Source of the DNA: a virus
Reading direction: 5' to 3' (one strand)
DNA: 37,114 nucleotides
Virus record (IMG/VR): IMGVR_UViG_3300030102_006164
Span: 6,618-43,731 of that record
In this document: piece by piece, positions 25,639 to 31,842 of the stretch
How positions within the stretch are numbered: the stretch's first letter is position 1
How the letters are laid out: every line of letters begins with the position of its first letter
Notes under the pieces: model-generated
The model's input: the letters and a program-made list of their open reading frames with translations, nothing else
The model's database searches: none
What the model was told of the DNA's origin: nothing
Program-made: the position numbers and the translations under genes

Positions 25639-26465
25639 ACATCATTGGCTTGGGAAAGGCAGGCTGCGCCATAGCAGATCACTTTGCACAATACCCTCAG
25701 TACGAAATTTATAAAATTGATGTAGGAGCATTCGGTGACCGTTGCTTTAATGTAAAGCCACAGCCCGGACCAGAGGAATATGAACACAGCGCCCCTTCAT
25801 TCAAGAAGTTTTTTAAAGGTACAAAGGGCGACACCATGCTGGTTATTGGCGGTTCGGGGGATATAACAGCGCTTTCTTTAAGAATTATGCACGAAATTAA
25901 AAGTTCTTGCAAGATCTCCGTATTATATGTGCGGCCAGACGTGGAACTCTTGAGTGAGATTAAAAAAATGCATGAGCGAGTTACTTTTGGTGTGCTTCAA
26001 GAATACGCTCGATCCGGCCAAATCGAAGGAATGTGTTTGGTCAGCAATAATTTATTAGAGAATATCCTTGACAACGTTCCGATTATGGGATACTATAAGA
26101 AACTGAATGATCTTATTGTGTCTACAATTCACATGATAAACGTTTATAAGAATTCAGACCCTGTAATGGGATCGCTCAGTGACCCCGGAGAAACAAAAAG
26201 GATTTATACAGTTGGTATCTTCGATATCGAAAATAATCAAGAAAATTTGTTTTTTCCGCTTGACAACGTGAGAGAAAAGGGTTATATTTATAGCATCAGT
26301 AAGGAAAAGCTCCAGACGGAGAGTGGCTTGCACAAGCAAATCACAAACCAGATGAAAGAAAAATTAATGGATAAAAACATGAGTGTTTCTTTTGGAGTTT
26401 TTGCTACTGACTATAACATGGATTATGGGTATGTAATCGCTTATAGTCCAATCATTCAAAGCTAG
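25635..26465 (+). CDS. Protein resembling the FtsZ/tubulin GTPase domain
   Basis: A 276-residue protein overlapping the polymerase stop (ATGA). Pieces appear in FtsZ/tubulin order: N-terminal IIGLGKAGCAIADHF (FtsZ: VIGVGGGGGNAV), MLVIGGSGDITALSLRIMHE at 68-87 (FtsZ: GGGTGTGAAPVVAEVAKE), a strand VLYVRPDVELLSEI (FtsZ: VVTKPFNFEGKK), LVSNNLLENIL at 135-145 (FtsZ: TIPNDKLLKVL), then YKKLNDLIVSTIHMINV (FtsZ: GAANDVLKGAVQGI). The tubulin signature is degenerate (GGSGDIT), and the expected T7-loop NxDxxD is not clear. It is shorter than FtsZ. It may be a divergent cytoskeletal filament protein such as those that position phage DNA, or a remnant with other function. The alignment is by eye; no search was run. 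Confidence 0.5.
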   Translation: MNIIGLGKAGCAIADHFAQYPQYEIYKIDVGAFGDRCFNVKPQPGPEEYEHSAPSFKKFFKGTKGDTMLVIGGSGDITALSLRIMHEIKSSCKISVLYVRPDVELLSEIKKMHERVTFGVLQEYARSGQIEGMCLVSNNLLENILDNVPIMGYYKKLNDLIVSTIHMINVYKNSDPVMGSLSDPGETKRIYTVGIFDIENNQENLFFPLDNVREKGYIYSISKEKLQTESGLHKQITNQMKEKLMDKNMSVSFGVFATDYNMDYGYVIAYSPIIQS

Positions 26466-26489
26466 TAGAACAGGAAATTTGCTGTTCTA
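26466..26489 (+). other. 8-bp inverted repeat upstream of the ssDNA-binding protein gene
   Basis: TAGAACAG (26466-26473) and CTGTTCTA (26482-26489) flank an 8-base loop directly after the previous stop codon. It is followed by AT-rich DNA without a T run. It could be a weak terminator, an mRNA-stabilising hairpin, or a translational control site; T4 gp32 mRNA also has leader structure. Confidence 0.6.
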
Positions 26490-26515
26490 ACTTTAATAAA
26501 ATAGGAGAAAAGAAA

Positions 26516-27268
26516 ATGGCTATTGATTTAAACAAGATGCGCTCGAAACTAGAGGCACTTCAAAACCGTGGTGAGAAAAAGGACTCCTCGTTCTGGCGCC
26601 CAGAGGATGGTGAACAAACAATTCGTATTGTTCCAACCGCTGATGGCGACCCCTTCAAGGAGTATTGGTTCCACTATAACTTGGGCAAGAACCCCGGTTT
26701 CCTTAGTCCGAAGCGTAACTTCGGCATTGACGACCCACTGAACGATTTCGTTCGACAGCTGTTCAATGATGGAACCGAGGACTCTATCAAGATGGCGAAG
26801 AACCTCATGGCCCGCCAGCGTTTCTTCGCTCCCGTGCTTGTCCGCGGAGAGGAAGAAAAGGGGGTCCGAATTTGGGGCTTCGGCAAGATGGCATATCAGG
26901 AGTTGTTGAACCTCGTTCTCAACCCCGAGTATGGCGATATCACTGATGTCGAGTCTGGCACTGATCTTGTACTCAAGTACGGAAAGCCACCGGGAGCCCA
27001 GTTCCCACAAACAACTTTGACGCCTCGTCGTCGTACATCGCCACTTTGTGACGATGCACTCGGAGGGCCTGAGAAGTGTGCGGAACTTCTGGATAGCATT
27101 CCAGAATTTGACGGACTGTTCCCGCGTAAGAGCCCAGAGGAGATCCAGACCATGCTTGATGAGTGGTTGGCTGGTGAAGACTCTGCTGGTGACGACGTTG
27201 TTAAGTACGACAGCAACAGCACAACAACTTCGGTTGACAGTGCTTTTAATGAATTGATGAACGCTTAA
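26516..27268 (+). CDS. Single-stranded DNA-binding protein, T4 gp32-like
   Basis: A 250-residue protein: basic N-terminal arm (MAIDLNKMRSKLEALQNRG), OB-fold core with FWRPEDGEQTIRIVP, WFHYNLG and NLMARQRFFAPVLV, and an acidic C-terminal tail (about 215-235, with LAGEDSAGDDVV). The arm-core-tail plan is that of gp32, used for cooperative binding and for recruiting partners. T4 gp32 has a zinc site (His/Cys); I see no matching Cys cluster here. AGGAG sits eight bases before the ATG. Codon use resembles the capsid gene (AAG for Lys), suggesting high expression. It heads the recombination/replication group. Confidence 0.85.
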   Translation: MAIDLNKMRSKLEALQNRGEKKDSSFWRPEDGEQTIRIVPTADGDPFKEYWFHYNLGKNPGFLSPKRNFGIDDPLNDFVRQLFNDGTEDSIKMAKNLMARQRFFAPVLVRGEEEKGVRIWGFGKMAYQELLNLVLNPEYGDITDVESGTDLVLKYGKPPGAQFPQTTLTPRRRTSPLCDDALGGPEKCAELLDSIPEFDGLFPRKSPEEIQTMLDEWLAGEDSAGDDVVKYDSNSTTTSVDSAFNELMNA

Positions 27269-27277
27269 GGAGAAATA

Positions 27278-27547
27278 ATGTTCAGCTTTGTAAATCGAGA
27301 CCGTGTTTACGGCGCGGTCTTTGGAATTGCCACGGTCTTTTTGCTATCTTTTGTCACAGGGTGTACAGAAGAGCAAGATTGTGAGACCACCGATGAAACG
27401 GTCACGGAGACTACAACCACCGAGACCACCGAGACAGACGAGGGCACCGACGAGGGCACTGGTTCTGAAACGGACACGGGAAGTTCGAGTGACACTGGCG
27501 AAGGCGAAACAGCCGACACTGGTGCCACGGAAGACACAGGCAGTTAA
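27278..27547 (+). CDS. Small lipoprotein with acidic Thr/Glu/Asp tail
   Basis: An 89-residue protein with a signal peptide: positive residues at 7 and 9, hydrophobic stretch 11-26, and lipobox V26-T27-G28-C29. After Cys29 the 60-residue tail has no Lys or Arg and consists almost only of Thr, Glu, Asp, Gly and Ser, with DTG repeats. Residue +2 is Thr, so no obvious inner-membrane retention signal. It has AAGGAG six bases before the ATG, and the SD overlaps the stop of the SSB gene. Phage lipoproteins often block receptor use by other phages (for example T5 Llp), but this one has no recognisable relative. Confidence 0.75.
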   Translation: MFSFVNRDRVYGAVFGIATVFLLSFVTGCTEEQDCETTDETVTETTTTETTETDEGTDEGTGSETDTGSSSDTGEGETADTGATEDTGS

Positions 27548-27561
27548 ATTGTACCCACAGG

Positions 27562-27586
27562 GAGGCACAGGGTTATCAGGTGCCTC
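27562..27586 (+). terminator. Weak hairpin, possible terminator
   Basis: GAGGCAC (27562-27568) and GTGCCTC (27580-27586) form a 7-bp stem with an 11-base loop, followed by ATACTTTT. The T run is short and interrupted, and the SD of the next gene follows at once, so partial termination or an attenuator-like role is as likely as full termination. Confidence 0.45.
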
Positions 27587-27604
27587 ATACTTTTAGGAGG
27601 AATG

Positions 27605-27799
27605 ATGAGTTTGTTAGATAAGAATAATCGAGTGTCTAATATTTTTTATGTAGGCACATTGCTATCAGTCGTGGGTTCGGTGCTGATTTGGAATTCAGAT
27701 CTTGGACCCGACCCGGCTCACGTTGAACGCCTTGCCCTATTCGTTGGGCTATGGGCTCCAACATTCATGGGCTTTTCAAATTACTATAAGGAGCAGTAA
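27605..27799 (+). CDS. Small protein with two predicted membrane segments
   Basis: A 64-residue protein starting MSLLDKN. The ATG at 27605 has AGGAGG (27595-27600) four bases before it and is preferred to the adjacent in-frame ATG at 27602, which has only one base of spacing. Two hydrophobic segments (YVGTLLSVVGSVLIW and LALFVGLWAPTFMGF) are linked by a short acidic turn; the ends are charged. It follows a lipoprotein gene and overlaps the next start by TAATG. A membrane role such as holin, antiholin or exclusion is possible, but nothing in the sequence decides it. Confidence 0.65.
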   Translation: MSLLDKNNRVSNIFYVGTLLSVVGSVLIWNSDLGPDPAHVERLALFVGLWAPTFMGFSNYYKEQ

Positions 27800-28266
27800 T
27801 GAGTTTGTATAAAAAGATTCGGTCACTTGGGGTGGAGGATGATGCCCATGTGACTTTTAGCTACGAAGAAGGGTGTGACGTTATGCATTATAACGAGACA
27901 CACATCGACACAGCTATGAGCGAGACTGGTTTCGCCTACACGTTGGCCGAGGCAATCTCAGAAGGTATCCTGTACCGTAACGGTAATAGTATTCTTGAAG
28001 AGATGCGCACCGAGGGTCTTCTTGAAGAATATGAGCGAGGCGACGGAACCTTTGTTGATTTTGTGGCTCAGGTTATTGAAGATAATCACTTTGACTTTGG
28101 GTGGATTGAACACAGCACAGAAAAGTATGACCACAAGCGTGGCTATACAACCTTGTCCGCAGAGTTCGATGTTCCAGTGTCTCAGTTGCGTCGCGAGGTA
28201 CACCCACTAATTGGCTGGCAAGCTTCGGTTCAGACACCAAATGGCTACCTGACGGTGGAACGATAA
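27799..28266 (+). CDS. Hypothetical acidic protein upstream of uvsX
   Basis: A 155-residue soluble protein, acidic, with no motif I recognise. It has many His, Tyr and Glu residues (MHYNETHIDTAM, FDFGWIEHSTEKYDHKRGY) and ends with GWQASVQTPNGYLTVER. Its ATG overlaps the preceding stop (TAATG) and has AAGGAG five bases upstream, and the UvsX start follows its stop by one base, so it belongs to the recombination operon. Role unknown. Confidence 0.65.
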   Translation: MSLYKKIRSLGVEDDAHVTFSYEEGCDVMHYNETHIDTAMSETGFAYTLAEAISEGILYRNGNSILEEMRTEGLLEEYERGDGTFVDFVAQVIEDNHFDFGWIEHSTEKYDHKRGYTTLSAEFDVPVSQLRREVHPLIGWQASVQTPNGYLTVER

Positions 28267-28267
28267 T

Positions 28268-29389
28268 ATGGCAAGAGCAAGGAAGCAGAAAGCAGGTAAA
28301 CTTTCGATCGCAGACATGCGAAAAATTATTAATAAGAAAGCAGGCGAAGAGGTGGCTCACGATCTTGCAGGCTCAAACCCTACCGAGGTCAAAGAGTGGA
28401 TCCCTACCGGCTCACGCTGGTTGAATTCAATTATCTGTCGTGGTAAATACGCTGGTATTCCAATCGGCAAGATAAGTGAGATCGCCGGGCTTTCGGCTTC
28501 CGGCAAGTCTTACATGGCGGCTCAGATCGCTGGCAACGCCCAGAAAATGGGAATTGACGTTGTTTATTTTGATTCTGAGTCCGCTGTGGACCCTGACTTC
28601 TTAGCAAACGCTGGCTGTGACATTGAGAATTTACTTTATATTCAGGCACAATCAGTTGAGTTTGTTTTAGAGACAATTGAAGAATTATTAGCTGGTAACG
28701 AAAACAGAATGCTTTTTATCTGGGATTCGCTTGCTATGACACCTGCTATCACAGATATCGAGGGTGATTTTAATCCTCTGTCTAGTATGGCTGTCAAGCC
28801 TCGAATCTTGTCAAAAGGCTTTGCAAAGTTAACTGTGCCAATTGCTAATTCGCAATCAACCTTGCTGATTCTTAATCAGCTAAAAACGAACATTACAAGT
28901 AACATCGCGGAAGCGCGTCTGGAGCCTTATTTCACCCCCGGTGGAAAGGCCGCAATCTACGCCTATTCTCTTCGCATCTGGCTGACAGCGAGACGAGGTA
29001 AGGCTAGCTATCTATATGATGACAAAGGCTTTCGTGTTGGTACTGAGGTGAAGGCGAAGATTAAGAAGTCTCGTTTTGGGTCGGATGCGCGAGAATGCAC
29101 ATTCAAAATTATGTGGGCTGGCGACGATGTAAAAATTCAAGATGAAGAGTCATGGCTTGAGGCTGTGAAGTCATCTGACTATATCTCTAATGCTGGTGCA
29201 TGGTTCACACTAAAACATGAAGACGGCTCGGAAGAAAAATTCCAATCAGCAACTTGGATGAAAAAACTGCAAGAAGATAAATTTAGAAACCGTATTTTAC
29301 AAATTATGGAAGAAGAAGTTATTTTGAAGTTTGAGAAAAAAGAGGTTGATGCTAAGGAATTTTATGACATTGACGGCGAAGACGAATAA
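28268..29389 (+). CDS. uvsX: RecA-family recombinase, UvsX-like
   Basis: A 373-residue RecA-fold ATPase. Walker A is G74-LSAS-G79-K80-S81; a Walker B-like strand is MLFIWDSLA; further markers are VVYFDSESAVDPDFLANAG and LLILNQLKTN followed by TPGGKA. It has an N-terminal basic segment and an acidic C-terminus (YDIDGEDE), as in T4 UvsX (391 residues). UvsX works with gp32 in strand exchange and recombination-dependent replication; both are near here. It is followed after 13 bases by a composite promoter/hairpin region. Confidence 0.87.
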   Translation: MARARKQKAGKLSIADMRKIINKKAGEEVAHDLAGSNPTEVKEWIPTGSRWLNSIICRGKYAGIPIGKISEIAGLSASGKSYMAAQIAGNAQKMGIDVVYFDSESAVDPDFLANAGCDIENLLYIQAQSVEFVLETIEELLAGNENRMLFIWDSLAMTPAITDIEGDFNPLSSMAVKPRILSKGFAKLTVPIANSQSTLLILNQLKTNITSNIAEARLEPYFTPGGKAAIYAYSLRIWLTARRGKASYLYDDKGFRVGTEVKAKIKKSRFGSDARECTFKIMWAGDDVKIQDEESWLEAVKSSDYISNAGAWFTLKHEDGSEEKFQSATWMKKLQEDKFRNRILQIMEEEVILKFEKKEVDAKEFYDIDGEDE

Positions 29390-29402
29390 TACAAAAAAAC
29401 GC

Positions 29403-29431
29403 TTGACATGGCCCCCTGACTGTGTTATATT
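29403..29431 (+). promoter_or_regulatory. Sigma70-like promoter of the FEN nuclease gene
   Basis: TTGACA (29403-29408), a 17-base spacer and TATATT (29426-29431). This is a full -35 and near-full -10. Expected transcription start is around 29437-29439, inside the right arm of the overlapping hairpin. Confidence 0.82.
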
Positions 29432-29452
29432 ATAACAGTCAGGGGGTTTTTT
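29412..29452 (+). terminator. Hairpin with T run, overlapping promoter and RBS
   Basis: CCCCCTGACTGT (29412-29423) pairs perfectly with ACAGTCAGGGGG (29435-29446) around an 11-base loop that contains the -10 box. Six T residues (29447-29452) follow, then the ATG at 29453. On readthrough RNA this is a terminator and also hides the SD (AGGGGG, 29441-29446); RNA from the internal promoter would lack the left arm. Confidence 0.8.
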
Positions 29453-30421
29453 ATGACACGAATACTTGTAATTGATGCGCTTAACATGTTTATTAGGAAT
29501 TACATTGTTAATCCTATGATCTCAACAAATGGTAACCCAATCGGGGGAACAGTTGGTTTTCTTAACTCAATTAAGAAACTGATGCGAGAATCTAAACCAG
29601 ATCAGGTTATTATCTGCTGGGATGGTGCTGGCGGTTCACAGAAGCGTCGCCAGACCGTAAAAGAATATAAACAAGGTCGCAAACCTTTGCGCAAGAATTA
29701 TCAGATTGAGGGGATGGATAAGCAATCTGAAAAAGAAAATATGATTTGGCAACAACGAATCCTAATGGAGATGTTGAACGAAATGCCAATTATGCAGTTG
29801 ATGCTAGACCGAGTTGAGGCTGATGACATTATTTCTATGGTTGTGAACTCGCCCAAGTTCAAGGGATGCCAAAAGGTTATCGTATCATCTGATAAAGACT
29901 TTTTGCAATTACTGAATGACGAAACAGTTCTTTATCGCCCAATCCAAAAAAAGGCTTGGACCAAGAATACAGTAATCGAAGAGTACGGTATCTCACCAGA
30001 AAACTTTGTTATCGCTAGGGCTATTGCCGGCGATAAATCAGACAATTTGGTCGGTATCCAAGGTGCCGGCCTAGCAACAATTTCAAAGCGACTTGACTTC
30101 TTGATTGAAGACAAGATGCACACTCTTACAGAAGTCCAAGACTTTTGTACAAATATCGATAGCAAGCTTAAATTTTATGAGCGTGTCGTCGAAGGCTGGG
30201 ATACAGTGGAGACAAACTATAAAGTTATGAATCTTACCCCGCCAAGCATTTCAGTTCAGGGGCGTAAAAAAATAAATTATGCGCTTGATAACTTTGAATT
30301 TGAACTGAATGCCACAGAACTGAAGCGCTGCTCTCTCGACCATGGCTTTGGTTCTTATGATTGGTCCGAGCTTATGGCTATGTTGCGAGGATTAGTCGAA
30401 AAAAACAAGCAAGTTGCTTGA
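29453..30421 (+). CDS. 5'-3' exonuclease / flap endonuclease, T4 RNase H-like
   Basis: A 322-residue PIN-like/FEN nuclease: VIDALN with D8, WDG at the second acidic cluster, RVEADDIIS and VSSDKDFLQLL for the metal site, and the helix-hairpin region AGDKSDNLVGIQGAGLATIS. Length is like T4 RNase H (305). It removes RNA primers and flaps in lagging-strand synthesis, a job needed here because the polymerase has no 5'-3' exonuclease domain. Its SD (AGGGGG) lies inside the right arm of the upstream hairpin. The last codons overlap the -35 box of the helicase promoter. Confidence 0.87.
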   Translation: MTRILVIDALNMFIRNYIVNPMISTNGNPIGGTVGFLNSIKKLMRESKPDQVIICWDGAGGSQKRRQTVKEYKQGRKPLRKNYQIEGMDKQSEKENMIWQQRILMEMLNEMPIMQLMLDRVEADDIISMVVNSPKFKGCQKVIVSSDKDFLQLLNDETVLYRPIQKKAWTKNTVIEEYGISPENFVIARAIAGDKSDNLVGIQGAGLATISKRLDFLIEDKMHTLTEVQDFCTNIDSKLKFYERVVEGWDTVETNYKVMNLTPPSISVQGRKKINYALDNFEFELNATELKRCSLDHGFGSYDWSELMAMLRGLVEKNKQVA

Positions 30422-30446
30422 CAGAACAGTCTTGATAGGCTATATT
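30418..30446 (+). promoter_or_regulatory. Sigma70-like promoter of the helicase gene
   Basis: TTGACA (30418-30423) overlaps the stop codon of the FEN gene; spacer 17; TATATT (30441-30446). It has the same two boxes as the promoter at 29403. Confidence 0.8.
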
Positions 30447-30465
30447 AATAATCTGTGGGGGTTAT

Positions 30466-31842
30466 GTGAGTAAAGAAGCGCCAAGCTTTAGCAAGTATGG
30501 TAAAGACTTCCAAGAAACTTTGTGTCAGATGATTCTTCAAGATCGTCCGTTTGCGGACCAGATCTCTGAGGTATTAGACATTAATTTCTTGGAACTTCGC
30601 TATCTGCGAGTATTTGTACAAAAAATCTTTGAGTATCGCGAGAAGTATGAAGTTCATCCAACTTACAAGACGATGATTTCCATTATTCGGGCGGACCTTG
30701 AAGATGAGAACGTTGCCACTCAACAGCAGCTTCGTAATTACTTTGCTCGTATTCACGACTCACAGGTTAGTGGTTCAGAGTATACAAAGAATATTGCACT
30801 TGATTTCTGCCGCAAGCAAAAGCTAAAGGAAGCGATGATTAAGTCGGTGCCTTTACTTGAGAAGTCATCTTTTGATGAAATTGCTAAAGTTATCAACGAT
30901 GCAATTAAAATGGGGGATCCCTCAGATTTTGGTTATGATTATCTGAAGGATTTTGAGAAAAGATTCGAGATTAAGGCTCGGAACCCCATCACTACAGGTT
31001 GGCAGGATATTGATGATCTATGCCGAGGTGGTCTTGGTAAAGGGGAACTTGGAGTTGTCATCGCTCCCACAGGCGCTGGCAAATCAATGGTCTTGGTCCA
31101 TTTAGGATCTCAGGCTGTAAAGTTGGGCAAGACTGTAGTGCATTATACTCTAGAACTATCTGACACGGTGATAGCTGGTAGATATGATTCTTGTATAACG
31201 AAAATTCCATTAAGTCAACTACACTCTTTTAAAGAAGAAATTTATGAGCAAGTGCAGGATATGGATGGAGTTTTGATTGTAAAAGAATATCCTACTAAGT
31301 CCGCATCGTCACGGTCTCTACGCACACACTTAGAGAAACTTCGTATGCGGGATATAAAACCAGATATGGTAATAATTGACTATGGAGATTTATTACGACC
31401 TATTTCTGGTAAAAGTGAGAAAAGACATGAGTTGGAATCTATTTATGAAGAGATGCGCGGACTGGCACAAGAATTTGATTGTGCAGTCTGGACAGCATCA
31501 CAAACCAACAGGTCAGGACTCAATGCAGAAGTTATCACTATGGAATCAATCTCTGAAGCTTTCAACAAATGCTTTGTATCCGACTTTATTTTTTCTTTAT
31601 CTAGAACGGTAGAGGACAAGCAAAGTAACACAGGAAGAATTTTTGTAGCTAAAAACAGAAATGGGCCTGATGGCCTCGTATTTCCAATATCTATGAACAC
31701 CGCAAATGTTCAAATTGAAGTTTTGGAACCAACAGGAGAAGAGCAATCATCCTTATCGTCTAAGGACCAGAGCGAAATCCTAAAAGAGAAATATAAGAAA
31801 TTTAGAGATAATAAAAAGAAGAAATCACAAGGAGAGCAGTAA
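30466..31842 (+). CDS. Replicative DnaB-type helicase, T4 gp41-like
   Basis: A 458-residue protein with a helical N-terminal domain (1-165) and a RecA-like ATPase: Walker A A200-PTGAG-K206-S207 (GELGVVIAPTGAGKS), VVHYTLELSD, Walker B MVIIDYGDLL, and motif H3/H4 WTASQTNRSG. Length matches T4 gp41 (475). It starts at GTG with GGGGG (30457-30461) four bases upstream. The C-terminus is Lys-rich. It should unwind the fork for the family A polymerase. No separate primase is present in the window. Confidence 0.88.
   Translation: MSKEAPSFSKYGKDFQETLCQMILQDRPFADQISEVLDINFLELRYLRVFVQKIFEYREKYEVHPTYKTMISIIRADLEDENVATQQQLRNYFARIHDSQVSGSEYTKNIALDFCRKQKLKEAMIKSVPLLEKSSFDEIAKVINDAIKMGDPSDFGYDYLKDFEKRFEIKARNPITTGWQDIDDLCRGGLGKGELGVVIAPTGAGKSMVLVHLGSQAVKLGKTVVHYTLELSDTVIAGRYDSCITKIPLSQLHSFKEEIYEQVQDMDGVLIVKEYPTKSASSRSLRTHLEKLRMRDIKPDMVIIDYGDLLRPISGKSEKRHELESIYEEMRGLAQEFDCAVWTASQTNRSGLNAEVITMESISEAFNKCFVSDFIFSLSRTVEDKQSNTGRIFVAKNRNGPDGLVFPISMNTANVQIEVLEPTGEEQSSLSSKDQSEILKEKYKKFRDNKKKKSQGEQ

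Noticed and set aside
27562-27600. Strong terminator after the lipoprotein gene
   Set aside because: The loop is long and the T run short and followed directly by an SD; retained only as a weak candidate.
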